Positions 43,246 through 54,344 of a stretch of 64,000 bases of DNA are shown piece by piece. The translations under genes were made by a program, and so were the position numbers. Origin of the DNA: Ryuthela nishihirai (taxonomy: Eukaryota > Arthropoda > Arachnida > Araneae > Heptathelidae); contig JAWZYU010000010.1 in the NCBI GenBank assembly GCA_038380435.1, positions 45,232,135 through 45,296,134 of the forward strand, written 5' to 3'. The notes below the pieces were generated by a model. It was not told where the DNA came from. It did not search any database and saw only the letters and a list, made by a program, of their open reading frames with translations. Numbering within the stretch: the stretch's first letter is position 1; each line of letters begins with the position of its first letter.

Positions 43246-43625
43246 AGGGTGGGGATGTCTCAGTCGGTAGCGTGCATGGCTCGTAAGTTCCCAGGTTCGA
43301 GTCCCGCCTAGGCCAGCGTTGATATTTATTTCCATAATCCCCCACCCTGCTCGCTGTCAGTAGGGGGCACCGTTGGGCTTTAAAGGTCGGCACCCGTCGT
43401 ATTAGACGTTAAGCCGTGGCTCCGCATGCGGGAAAACCATAACCTGTATACGCTAAAGAACACACTGGATGGCCGTGATGGGACGCTAGGCATATGTCTC
43501 CCAACAGTTGTCCATTGGGTCCCCTTCCCCCAATCCTCTCTGAGCCCTTGGGGTCCTTGTGACCTTGCCATTTAGCCCATCGCATGCAAAAAAAGTGCTG
43601 CTCAGGGGTAAAGCAGCCCAACCAA
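43246..43625 (+). repeat. SINE-I, full length, diverged
   Basis: GGATGTCTCAGTCGGTAGCG (A box), AGGTTCGAGTCCCGCC (B box), TATACGCTAAAGAACACAC and GGGGTAAAGCAGCCCAACC. A short extra 3' fragment of the family follows at 43686-43765 (CCCCAACCTTCTCCGAGC). Confidence 0.9.
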
Positions 43626-43769
43626 CCCCTTCCGCATTAAAGGTTTCTGAATGCGTCCCTGAATAAATCATAAAATTGTAAACCGTGTTCTTCCCCAACC
43701 TTCTCCGAGCTTTTGGGTTCCCCGTGACCTGGCCATTTATACCATTGTGTATATAAAATTGTAGTTAAC

Positions 43770-45020
43770 TTACCTGTAAGACTTGAACCGCCACTGCTCA
43801 GAAATATAAAACAAAAGAATACTCTTTTCCTTTCATTCAGTACTTGATTTATGTGAGCGGATATATCTTAAGACTTAAAGGAATCTTGTTACGACTTCCA
43901 TAAACTATGAAATATGATCGTCACTTAAGGCCATCCGACTGGTGTGATAGCTGCTGTAATGCAGTTATTGAGATTGCGGTAAAAGTTTCAATACACAGTC
44001 ATCGTAGGAGATGTTAGCTAAAGGATGACGACATAGTATTCATCAGATTTTAATAGTTTCGCCTTATGAGAATATTTTTTTCTGTAAATGCGAAATGGGA
44101 GACTGATTCGCGTAAAACGCAGATTAGCATTGAAGAGATAAAACATCAAGTAAGTCCTTGCTTATACTTAAGTCAAACGATCTATTAAAGCTAGATTTCC
44201 CTTATATCCATGGGATGCTCGCTATTTGGCAATCAATACATTGATTGAAATATCGAGCTAGCATTAATAGAAATTGTTTGAAAAATGTTTTGTCTCTAGG
44301 TTTCAGCCAAGGACTTGTAGAAAAAAGAAGGGGAATCTAACAAAGAAACGGAACGAATATGTTGCTATCTATAAAAATTACAGTTTCCTATGGAAAATAT
44401 CCATTATCTCTTTACTAGTGGTTTTTCATTGATCCAGTAGTTCTCAAACCATTTCTTAGTTACGGACAATTTTCTGTAATTTATGTACAGCGGCGAAAGG
44501 TCTTTGAAGTTAAATGATGTAATTACAATATTTTTTTACTTGTACTCCTGCAATCTCTTTTTCTTTTGAAAAATGTTTCCTATGAATTTACCAGTGGCGA
44601 AGTATGAGTGGGTCAAGGAATATAACCGAAATTTTGAAACTGCTCAGTTGATACTCCCACAGTTCTCATATATCATTGGTTGATGCTTCTCCCGTTCTCA
44701 TTTGCTATTGGCTCATTGGGAGATGACTGCTAGATCATTAGCCAACGATCCGCCGAAGAGTCAGTCAGCATCCCAGTCTCCACGCATCTTATGTCACAAC
44801 AAACGCACCAAGATTTCGGAAAAGTATTTACCTCCCCATTTATTAATTATTGGAAATTCCTTAATTATTAGGGGGAAGAAAAAGAAATAACAATCCATCA
44901 CCCATATTTCAAATTTCTAGCCTGAATAGATCATTTACAGATAGGCAATTTAAAAAAAAATATTGCCTCCTTTAACGGTGAGAATTAAACTAATTGGAAA
45001 ATCGGGAAATAGCGACTCCT
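43770..45020. other. unassigned region, one small shared block
   Basis: 44630-44690 (GAAACTGCTCAGTTGATACT ... TCATATATCATTGGTTGATG) resembles 62498-62545 (GAAACTGCGCAGTTAATATT ... TCATATATCAAAAGTTGATT), an unnamed repeat. Nothing else recognised. Confidence 0.4.
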
Positions 45021-45025
45021 AATAC

Positions 45026-45660
45026 AATAAACCCTCGCTAGTCCGGGTACTGATAATCCGGATTGATGGACGGAGGTTATTACTCAAGAGCTCAACAAAC
45101 GTGCTTTCTTTATAGTGTTCAGACTACTGTTGTCGTCTCTGTTAAGGAAGAGTGTTATTACTTATAATGCATAATTTGTGCTCTACTATTTAATTAAGCT
45201 AAAATACTTGATTTAATTATGCGTCCTAAGCATTGAAAAGTGGTATAAAAAGAAAACATGTTACTTTAACTTTCGTTAACAATTTGAAAGTGTGAACAAC
45301 TTGTGAAGGGCGTTTGTGAAAGAAAAATTGCTGAAGAATTTTGTATAGATTTCAGTGTAATTATTCTTGAATAGCCTTTGAAAATTTTTGAGTTATTTGT
45401 TGATGAATAAATGTGATGTCCTTTTTTTTTGAATAAAGACTCAAAAATGCAATGTCTTTTTTATGTATTTTTTTATTTTTTACATCAAAACTCCAATTTT
45501 AGTGTTTGAGATAGAAAACTTAACTCGAAAACGATATATTGACCCTGTACTAGACAAAATAGCGAAACAATAACTCGCTTTCGAAAAAGAACTAAAAATG
45601 CCGGTAAAAAAATTCTTATAAACGCCTCATTAATGTGTATCCAGAGTCCGGCACTCACTG
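45026..45660. mobile_element. possible pogo/Tigger-like relic
   Basis: CAATAAACCCTCGCTAGTCC then GATAATCCGGATT resembles the pogo/Tigger terminal motif (ACCCTCG..ATCCGG). A possible opposite end is GTATCCAGAGTCCGGCACTC near 45637. No transposase reading found, so this is weak. Confidence 0.3.
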
Positions 45661-45814
45661 GATTTTTTATTTCCTATGGATCACCAGTAAACGTGTCGCA
45701 CAGCATGGTTGAAACACGTTTCATAGAAATATTTCTTAAAAGTTATTTGGGCGGCTTACGGATGATACAAGCAAACTGAAATGAACAAAGAATCATAGAT
45801 TATAACCTGATTGA

Positions 45815-46137
45815 GAGGAGGGGAGCACGGGGGTCATGACCCATGTCACCCCAAAATCCGGCTGTGATTCTTTATTTGTTTCAGTCTCACACAAAACAGA
45901 CTTTACTACTACCCTTTCAAAATGATAGTAAGGGTAATAGAGGCAAAAAAATATTAAAAGTTTTTATATTTCATGCAATTTTCAAGAAATTTTTGGAAGA
46001 CCTGTAAAATGGAGGGGGAAATATTACACTGCATTAAAAATACATTTTCCCCCTTTACATTTTTTCCTGCTCGATTGCGCTTATTGCAACCCCCCTCCCC
46101 GCCCCCCTCGACTATTTTTTTAGATCCGGGCTTGTAA
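45815..46137 (+). mobile_element. non-autonomous DNA element, ATCCGG-terminus family
   Basis: Internal GATAGTAAGGGTAATAGAGG plus an AATATTAAAAG block shared with 2540-2580; 3' end TTAGATCCGGGCTTGTAA like that at 61113-61126. The 5' end is uncertain. Confidence 0.45.
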
Positions 46138-46611
46138 ATAATTATACTCTGGTTTTAAAATAAACCATTGGAAATATAGATATTTCTTCTCATATAATAT
46201 ACAGTACATATGTTAAGTAAAATATTAATGTATACGGTAATTAATACCTATATCCTTATGAAAGTTTACAAGCAATAGACCGAATGAACCTATTTACCTT
46301 TTAGTTACAAAAATTCAGCAATGAGGTTAGCAAGCAGATTTTTCGCAAATAAATATACTAAAAAGTAATAAGACTGTTCAGACAAGCAATACAGGATCAC
46401 ATAAATTTAAAATGACAAAAATTTCGATTTATCCCACAGCTTAGTTTAGAAACTCTATGGATATAAATGTACAAATAATATACAAGCTATCAGAGCTAAG
46501 CGTTCAACTTATAATTTTAATCGAAATTTTCTCTTCTTATAAACTTCTATAAAAGGTACCCCCTCACGAAAATTTCTTTGGCTACGTCACAAACTGACTT
46601 ATTCACCTATC
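46138..46611. other. unassigned AT-rich spacer
   Basis: No coding or repeat evidence. Confidence 0.45.
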
Positions 46612-47395
46612 ATGTGGGGAGGGATTGATTCAATCGTTAGCAAACCATTCTCATAATTTGAAGTTCTCAGGTTCAAATCCCAACTCTATCAGCATTGAAA
46701 TTTCTAATTTCTAACCTCTAACTGACTAATTGCTAACCTCGATGAGAAAGGGAATGTAGCAGGGTTTGGAAAAACTACTGTCTTTTGGATGGGACGTTAA
46801 GTCATGGAGCTTTGTACAGGAGAATTCATGGATATAAATGTACACTATACAAGTGGATTAGGAGGGCCATACCCTGTGCACGTTAAAGAACACTCTGGGT
46901 AAAGGAAGGGCTACCTTATGTCTCCCAACAATGCAGAATGGATCCCCGAACAGTCTCTGAGCTCTTGGGTCCTTGAGGGGTGGGGGTGATTCAGTCGGTA
47001 AAGTGCTAAGCTCGTAATCTATAGTTCCCAGGTTTGAGTCCTACCTGGAACAGCGTTGCGATTTATCTCCGGAAAATTCTTCGCCTTACCCTCGGTCAGT
47101 AGAGGGACATCGATAGGATTGAAAAGACCGCCGTCCATCGCATGGGACGTTAAGCCGTGGCCCCAGTGTGCGGGAGAGCTATACCCTGTGCACGTTAAAG
47201 AACACATTGGGTGGCCTTGACGGGAGGCTACAATCAAAACAGGTGTCCAGTGGATCTCCTCACCCCAACCTTCTCTGAGCCCTCGGAGTCCTTGTGACTT
47301 GTCCATTTAGCGCATTGTGTGCAAAAAAAGTGCGGCTCATAGGTAAAACACCCAACAAACTTGGGTCCTCCTCACCTGGTCATTAAATAGCGCAA
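46612..47395 (+). repeat. SINE-I (+), interrupted by a second SINE-I (+)
   Basis: The outer copy is 46612-46975 (TTCAATCGTTAGC, AGGTTCAAATCCCAAC, GTGCACGTTAAAGAACACTC) and continues at about 47357-47395 (CTTGGGTCCTCCTCACCTGG). CTTGGGTCCT is present at both junctions, a 10-bp target duplication for the inner copy. Confidence 0.85.
46977..47356 (+). repeat. SINE-I nested in SINE-I
   Basis: GGGGTGGGGGTGATTCAGTC head, CAGGTTTGAGTCCTACC B box, GTGCACGTTAAAGAACACAT and CATAGGTAAAACACCCAACA. Confidence 0.9.
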
Positions 47396-48255
47396 GATTG
47401 ATCCACTTCTACTAATCCAGCATTTTGGAAATTTGACTCGAGACGTTATATGTGATACTAACTCCAAGCCGTCATAAGAAGGAACTTGACAGTGGGGTCA
47501 CGTAGTTGTTCTTGTTATTTAATTATTCAATAAAATATAACGCTTTAAAATTGGACACTTTTTTAATGACTTAATATAGTAGACAATTTTAACTTTTTTT
47601 ATACCTTTATATATTTTAACTCTTCTAAAGTATTTTCACATGTAACAAAAAGCATCTAGTATTGAAAGGAATCTCATTTTGTGAATACGATAACATAAAC
47701 TGATTTCGGAATTCTCATTAGCAAAAGGAGAAAAGTGAGTATGACAATTAAATCTGCTTTCATTTCTCTCTCTTTGCTAAATGGGAGTAACCACGTGACC
47801 CTTCCCAACGCGCAGACCATTTTTGGTGACATCATCCTAAAGTCTAAGTTTCCCAACGATTCCTATAAGACCCAATGACCTATTTTTATACATAGGTAAC
47901 ATGCAAAGGTGTCGTTATTTATTGACCACGCCCATGAGAACGAAGCTTTCTCTTTTTTTTCCTTGTTGCTCTGTTTTCGGTGCAAGTGTCTAGGACAGTG
48001 TAGCCATTACACAGAAACGTGAGGTGAACGTAGTCTTTGTGTCTTTTGTCTTCTTGAGGCATCATTAGTGCCCAGCCCACGTTTCGACCTCGCTGTACCT
48101 GAGTGGTCGGAGGTCTTGTCAATGTAGACGCATTTATCTCTCTTTGCTTTTTTGCAATTGCAGTGAATTCGCATCTATTGAATGACCATTTTATGGCAAA
48201 GAGAAGATAGATGTAAAATTAAAAAAAAATGTTGTACAATAATAATTTTCTTCCC
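47396..48255. other. unique-looking segment with promoter-like motifs
   Basis: Contains CCACGTGACC (47791-47800), TGACATCA (47826-47833, CRE-like), CCCAATGACC and CCACGCCC, with a TATTTTTATAC near 47882. A minus-strand frame (about 48216-47919, no in-frame ATG until GWALMMPQEDKRHKDYVHL) is open for nearly 100 codons. No repeat match seen. It could be a promoter or exon of an unknown host gene. Confidence 0.3.
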
Positions 48256-48640
48256 TTAGTGGCCGAGTAATTAGAGCGCATAGCTATTGACTAAAGAGAC
48301 TTTGGTTCGAGTCCCAGATAAAGTACGAATGTTTCTGTATTATTGTCTTTCTGCTCAGGTCTCGCCTTCCTCACAGATCTTCTCTATGGCATATTATATT
48401 GACATGCTCTGTCAAGATAATGCGACATATAAGTGGCAAACAGATTTTTGAGGGATAATTTATAAACAGATGTTTACCCAGAGTTCTGGCAGGAGACTAT
48501 GAGTGTAATACACCATAGATAAGGTCTATTGAGAATGGCAAGACCTCAGCAGTACATCACAAGAAATGCTCATGCCTTATCTGGAACTAGAACCCACTCC
48601 TATTGAATCATAGATAAGCACTCTCGCCATTCGGCAAATT
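48256..48640. repeat. inverted pair of old SINE-II copies
   Basis: Plus copy 48256-48455 (GTGGCCGAGTAATTAGAGCG, GGTTCGAGTCCCAG, TTTCTGCTCAGGTCTCGCC). Minus copy 48460-48640 (GGCAGGAGACTATGAGTG, GGCAAGACCTCAGCAG, AACTAGAACCCAC). Confidence 0.8.
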
Positions 48641-49074
48641 TAAAAGTTTAAAAATGAAATAAATTAAAAAATTTAAATAAATATTTGTCTTCCCATATGC
48701 GCTCTAAAAACTATAAAATAAAACTAAATCATATCGATGGTGCAATCGGTTACTGAATTCGTATTCACTTCAAAGATAGGGCGCCTGCAATCTTGTTGAG
48801 TAGGTAAATCGGCGTCCTATTTTCCTTTGAAGTTTTAATAATAAAAATTTATTAATATTAATTAATTATTATTAATTAATCAATAATAATTTTATTCATT
48901 AATTATTTTTAAATAATGCAACTCACAAAAATTGACTTCAGAAGTTAATTAAAACCTAGTCATAAGTATTGTATCAAAACGTTTAATAAAATAAGTTTGT
49001 ATTTTAGAACTTTGTGTGAAGAATTCTTCCACTATTCTTTAGTTTTGTATAAGTTTCTTAAGACTGGAATTGTT

Positions 49075-49255
49075 GTTGTTAAATATTCAAACTTCCATAA
49101 CTCATTAAATACTGAACGAATATTGTTGAAAATCGAGATATTGATTTATTTGATTGAGATCTTTATCTGGATTCACTCTTTTCAAAAGAAAAAAAATATT
49201 TTAGAAGTTATAGAGCTTTGATGTTAGCTTCCCATTGACTTAATATAGGGACATT
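49075..49255 (+). repeat. long-TIR MITE, single arm
   Basis: ACTGAACGAATATTGTTGAA and TTTTAGAAGTTATAGAGCTT match the family arm. Confidence 0.72.
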
Positions 49256-50450
49256 CCTTAATTTATAGAAACCAGTGTAATTATAAAAATTTATATCTCG
49301 CGCTGGTTAGTAACGGTCGCCATTTTTATCACTCATTATTTTTCGAGAAATAGCGATCTGGAATAAGCACCGTTTGTGTCATATAAATTTATATTAAATT
49401 TTTTTAAATATATATAATCGTATAGTCATAAATTTTTCACTTCGTATGAATCCGTCGACCGCATTGTAAAAAAAAGCATAAAAAATAAGATCACAGAAGG
49501 GAAAAGGATGAAATTGGTCTCATCAGTAAAGTATGAAATTAAAAGTTCGCTCATAATCTCGTTACCGCATGTTTTCGGAAAATCGCCAAAATCGATCAAC
49601 ACAATTTTCACAGTCTGCGGAACTTGAGGCATTAGGTCTAATTGGATCAGTGGTCAATTCAACTTCAGAATTTGGCTTACCTTAATGCATGTTCTTGTAT
49701 TAGAGAACTTGAAAAAGCTAAGAGGACTTCTAGGATTTTTCTCTAACCAAAGTGTTGCAAACGAAAGAAAAAAAAAGATTGACTATTGATTTTGGTGGTT
49801 ACATTAGGCGATACTAGCTTTATACTTCCCAGCATATGGCAAGACATGTGATAGAAACCTATAAACATATGTATGCCACAATGCTGAGCTTTCACTGCCG
49901 TTGCATAGTTGGTTTCCCTGTATAATTTATATACTGGACTATCTGTGTAAAAACTAACAGCCATCACTGACTGTAATAAAACAAAATTCAGGTGGAGGTG
50001 TAGAGTTACCTACTAATCGTTTGTTTGGTGTATCTGTCAATGTCAACGAAAAATTTAGATATGCATAAAATGCCAAGATTTTTGCACAAAAATGTTTTGT
50101 TATTTCTAAGTTATACATTTATATGTTATACATTTAAATTCACACTTAACTGATGAGATCTCTCATCATTTTCCTTTTGTGACCTTAATTTTTGTTCTTT
50201 TTTATGTTTTTTTATATTTTAATAAATAAAATTAATAATATTAAATGAAGGAATTCGGCTTGCATTTTGAATTTAAAGAGTTTGGTAATACCTTTTTTTT
50301 CCAGGTGTGTGTGTGTTGGGGGGTAGCAGAAAAAAATCCTCCACAAAGCAAGGGAACAATAAGTATTTTCAGTGACAGCGTCTACTATGAGAGTGTTGCT
50401 ACTAAGAAGTCACTACTAAAACCAAAAAGCAACACAAATTCTTAAATCAA
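49256..50450. other. unassigned AT-rich spacer
   Basis: No credible exon or repeat family. Confidence 0.45.
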
Positions 50451-50727
50451 TAGTTTTCAACCGGTGTATCGCTTGTAAGATCCACGTGTGTCGCGAAAAT
50501 TAAAGAAAAAAATACTGTAATACTACCTAAGAAATTGCACTTTTTTACAATTTTTATTATGATTTTATTGTTGTTTGATTAAATGTTGAGCGTAATATGC
50601 GTTTTTGTTTAAATAGATTGATTTTTAAAATATATAATATAACGAAAAAAGACTCTATTAAGGTGTATCGTGTAAATGGACTATTTCAGAAGTGTATCGC
50701 CAAGAGATAGAGTGAAAAACACTTGTT
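50451..50727. mobile_element. possible hAT-type MITE
   Basis: AATAGTTTTCAACCGGTGTA then TCGC at the left, and TGTATCGCC ... GTGAAAAACACTT at the right, whose complement AAGTGTTTTTCAC mirrors the left end. Flanks share TTAAAT only. The resemblance to the hAT MITE at 38779 is in style, not in sequence. Confidence 0.45.
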
Positions 50728-50783
50728 TAAATAATAAAAATTAAAAAACCTATCTTACTATATGTACGATACAAAGGAAAACC

Positions 50784-51168
50784 GGGGCGGGGGTGGCTCA
50801 GTCGGTAGCGCGCCAGGCTCGTAATCTGTAGTTCCCAGGTTCGAGTCCCAGCTGGGTAAGCGTTGAGATTTATCTCCGCAAAATTCCCCGCCCTGCCCAC
50901 GATCAGTAGGGGACACCGATGGGCTTGGAAAGGCCGCCGTCCGTCGGATGGGACGTTAAGCCGTGGCCCCGTGTGCGGGAGAGCCATACCCTGTGCACGT
51001 TAAAGAACACGCTGGATGGCCTTGACGGGTGGCTACCATCTGTCTCCCAACAGCTGTTCCAGTGGGTCCTCTCCCCCAACCTTCTCTGAGCCTTCGGGGT
51101 CCATGTAACCTGGCCATTTAGCCCATGGTGCGCAAAAAAGTGCCGCTCAGAGGTAAAACAACCCAACA
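50784..51168 (+). repeat. SINE-I, full length, 13-bp target duplication (reference copy)
   Basis: ACAAAGGAAAACC flanks it at 50771-50783 and 51169-51181. Intact A box GGTGGCTCAGTCGG and B box GGTTCGAGTCC. Length 385 bp, ending GAGGTAAAACAACCCAACA. It is nearly identical to the copies at 61161 and 37754, which suggests recent activity. Confidence 0.98.
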
Positions 51169-51271
51169 ACAAAGGAAAACCAAATACAAATATATTACAA
51201 TGATTAAATCCCTTCGCATTAATATGCAAGGAGAACACGGCGCCATAATAGGTTTCTTTTTATCCATTGAA

Positions 51272-51525
51272 AGTGGGTGGAACAGGCTCAGTCCGAAGCA
51301 TGTTAGACTCGTTATCTGATGTTCTCAGATTTGAGTCCCCACCGTATCTACGTTCATTTTTTCCGCTAGTCCCCTGTCTCCTCAAAGTAAGGGGACACCA
51401 ATGGGCTTGAATAAGCTGTCGTATAGCAGACTGCACGTTAAGCCCTGCTTTCCATACCCTTTACACATTAAAGAACACATTTGCACGGCTTTGAAGTCCT
51501 TATGCAGCTCAGAGACAAACAACCT
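51272..51525 (+). repeat. SINE-I, old copy
   Basis: AACAGGCTCAGTCCGAAGCA, CAGATTTGAGTCCCCAC, TGCACGTTAAGCCCTGC and ACATTAAAGAACACATTTG. The 3' part is lost. Confidence 0.72.
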
Positions 51526-51767
51526 AATCCATTGAATATGGTTAATAGTGCCATATCTTCCTTTGAGATTAGTACGACTTGGGTAAATGATTTCATTAGC
51601 AATATATTATCACTTATGCTTTACTTTGTAAAGCCCATAGAAAAAAGTGTATTTAGAAATATTACATGTAATAATATTTTCCAGAAATTATATTGAGGAT
51701 GTTTTAAACACGCCCACGTATTTTTTACATTCTAAAATTCTATATGATTCTTTTAAAATTAACGGTA

Positions 51768-52095
51768 TGCCTCCATCCGTTTCCTAAGAGAAGAATCTTC
51801 CCTAATCATAGAATATTAGGAAAGGGAATGTCCAATGCATTCCCTTTCCTAATATTCTATGATTAAATAAAATAAATAAATAAATACCCCCTCAAGCAGC
51901 TGCTTGCCACAGAGGTCTGCTATGGCATATAAACTGACAGGCTCCTGTCAGACCTCTGTGGCAAGCAGCTGCTTGAGGGGGTATTTATTTATTTATTTTA
52001 TTTAATCATAGAATATTAGGAAAAGGAATGCATTGGACATTCCCTTTCCTAATATTCTCTGATTAGAGAAGATTCTTCTCTTAGGAAACGGATGG
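51768..52095. repeat. large nested palindrome (foldback) around a SINE-II tail
   Basis: The left arm starts GCCTCCATCCGTTTCCTAAG and the right arm ends CTTAGGAAACGGATGGAGGC; arms are about 150 nt with few mismatches. The centre (about 51928-51957) is GCATATAAACTGACAGGCTC-type SINE-II sequence. Each arm also holds its own hairpin, with 27-nt arms in the left copy (AATCATAGAATATTAGGAAA plus GGGAATG, loop of 7). The arms' inner parts are the 3' tail of SINE-II in opposite orientations. Confidence 0.95.
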
Positions 52096-52385
52096 AGGCT
52101 ATATGCCATAGTAGAGTTGGGTTGTTTTACCTCTGAGCGGTACTTTTTTGCACACCATGGGCTAAATGGCCAGGCCACAAGGACCCCGAAGGCTCAGAGA
52201 AGGTTGGGGGAGGGGATCCACTGGAACAGCTGTTGGGAGACAGATACCATAGTAGAAGATCTGTGAGGATGGCAGGACCTCAGCAGAAAAACGACCCACA
52301 CACATCCATGCCTTAACCCGGGGCTCGAACCCTGTCCCTTAGATCAATAGCCAAGCGTGCTAACCACTCGGCCACGATGGAAGAT
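52096..52385 (-). repeat. SINE-II 5' part, split by a truncated SINE-I
   Basis: TATATGCCATAGTAG (52098-52112) resumes as CCATAGTAGAAGATCTGTGA (from about 52247) and runs to CTAACCACTCGGCCACG. This is the head half of a minus SINE-II; its 3' half is replaced by the palindrome. Confidence 0.88.
52113..52246 (-). repeat. SINE-I, 5'-truncated, 9-bp target duplication
   Basis: AGTTGGGTTGTTTTACCTCT through GGGAGACAGAT. CCATAGTAG is present on both sides (52104-52112 and about 52248-52256). It has only the 3' third of the family, the expected product of incomplete reverse transcription. Confidence 0.92.
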
Positions 52386-52845
52386 TATTTCTACTCTTTC
52401 CCAATCACACTTAGAGAAGTAATTAATGAAGTGTGGGTGTCATAAGATTGTGAACAAATCAAAAGAATCATTTCATTAACAGGTTTAAGAATTTTCTGCT
52501 TCTTCCCTAAACAACATCAAATCGGCGACTCTGAACATCACGCAAATAGCTCATTAAAGAACAATCATAAACTCTGTCACGGAACAAGCTGCACTACCTA
52601 ATACATCATGGCTTATTCTGTCATTTAAGAATTGCTTTGTAGTAAATTTAATGTTCTGGCCTGAATATTCGCTTATTTGTTCTTTAAGATTATATCCCCA
52701 ATTACAGTCGACGTATGCTCCAATTCAGTGTTGCTAACAAAAGGGAAGGAGAAGATAAAAGAAAGAGGGAATTGCACGAAACAGTATTAAAAAAGGACCT
52801 ATAATAATTATTTTAATAGAAATAATGAAAATTATATGACATCAG
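52386..52845. other. unassigned AT-rich spacer
   Basis: No feature recognised. Confidence 0.45.
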
Positions 52846-52866
52846 CGGCCACTTTATTAGGTACAG
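52846..52866 (+). repeat. terminal motif of a Tc1-like family
   Basis: CGGCCACTTTATTAGGTACA is the well-known CCTAATAAAGTGGCC terminus of a widespread Tc1-like family, also represented by the relic at 59300-60660. No second end was identified here. Confidence 0.55.
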
Positions 52867-53217
52867 CTCCATGTTATGTCAATAGTAACTCAGTAGCTTC
52901 TTAAATAAGCTCTTTATGACAACATGTTATGTTCCATAATTTAAAGATTTCAATCAAATCTATTGAATCTCGATTTTCACCTTTCAACGCTATGGGTTCA
53001 GTCAGTGGTGTAACAAGGCAAGGCCGGGCCTTGGAGCGAAAGTTCTTTACCTGTCCCCCCTTCTTCCTCGTTCTTTTCTTTTTGAAAAGAATTAAAATGA
53101 TATATATGAAGTATTTAATGACCGTTAAGCAGTTTAAGTAACAGGATGTAGATAACAGCAAAGTAAAAATTTTCTTGAGCCTTGTGGGATCTGAACCTAA
53201 ACACATGATGACATGTC

Positions 53218-53286
53218 AGGTGCAGACCACCTGACAAGCACCTGACTGAATCCATGACCTCCTAGTGACAATCAAGAGGTCATGAA
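53218..53286. repeat. two short hairpins
   Basis: TGTCAGGTG / CACCTGACA with a 5-nt loop, then CATGACCTC / GAGGTCATG with a 14-nt loop. Confidence 0.9.
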
Positions 53287-53555
53287 TCCCATGCAGCTGA
53301 ATGAATCATTCCTCTGAACCATCTACATTCTGTTACTTAGACAGCTTAATATGATTATGCTTAATATGACTTAGGAAATCAATGATGAGCTGTGGATTCA
53401 ATTTATTAAGAGGATATTTTATAATGAAATAACTTTGTTTCATGTTTTTTTTTTTACTTAATTGTACAATGTACACATAGAAATCATCTGACATTCAGTT
53501 TAAACGCTTCTAAAATAAAAAAAAAATCTTATTATATAAATATTTAATAACTCGA

Positions 53556-53766
53556 GCCGTCCCGTGGCCGAGTGGTTAGCACGCTTGGCTACTGATCTAA
53601 GGGACCTGGGTTCGAGCCCCGGATTAGGCATGGATGTGTGTGTGTCGTTTTTCTGCTGAGGTCCTGCCATCCTCTCAGATCTCCTACTGTGGCATATAAA
53701 CTGACAGGCTCCTGTCAGACCTCTGTGGCAAGCAGCTGCTTGGGGGGGTATTTATTTATTTTATTT
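53556..53766 (+). repeat. SINE-II, full length, 13-bp target duplication
   Basis: TTTAATAACTCGA at 53543-53555 and 53767-53779. The head is GCCGTCCCGTGGCCGAGTGG and the end is CAGCTGCTTGGGGGGGTATT with a TTTA tail. It is the cleanest copy of this family. Confidence 0.97.
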
Positions 53767-53779
53767 TTTAATAACTCGA

Positions 53780-54344
53780 ATAAAGCATGCAATGGATTCC
53801 TTGTATCCATGGAGGATACACCACTTACTTTACGAGACCTCACATTACTTTCAGGCATTACAAATGTTAAAGAGTTAGTAAAATTCTAAATTACGAGAAT
53901 GCTTTTCCTATTTATTAATAGTCAAAGCATTTGAGAAGATTTGTACAATATATTCTGTACCCTTAGTATAATATTTTTTGAACTTCAGGGATAAAACAGC
54001 TCAAAAGATGGCGCTTCGATACAAGGTCATAATATTTTAACTTCGTTATTTCCCCTCTCATGCGCAGTACCTTGGACTAAAAGCCATCATGAAACAAAGC
54101 ACGAACGCACTTTAGGTCCCGCTGTTCTCTCTCAGAGCACATTACAGAAACTTTCCTCTACATTTAATCTAGCAGTAGCCAATCATTTCGCACTTAATGC
54201 TAGAAAGCAGAAACTGGGAGAGGGGGTTATTAGAACCTTTTTAATGGTACGATGTAAAATAGGTGTTCAGGATTACTTTCATTCTTTATTTTTTACGCTC
54301 AGTGCCAATCTTATACTGAATTTGACATAAATTCTAACCATAGA
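53780..54344. other. unassigned AT-rich spacer
   Basis: No feature recognised. Confidence 0.45.

Noticed and set aside
45026..45660. Confident Tigger transposon
   Set aside because: Only one terminus-like motif and no transposase reading; kept at low confidence.
50784..50860. SINE-I and SINE-II heads as real tRNA genes
   Set aside because: They recur with identical non-tRNA bodies and target-site duplications, so they are SINE promoters.
51885..51990. Rho-independent terminator or regulatory stem-loop
   Set aside because: Eukaryotic repeat context; the hairpin is an inverted SINE-II tail.
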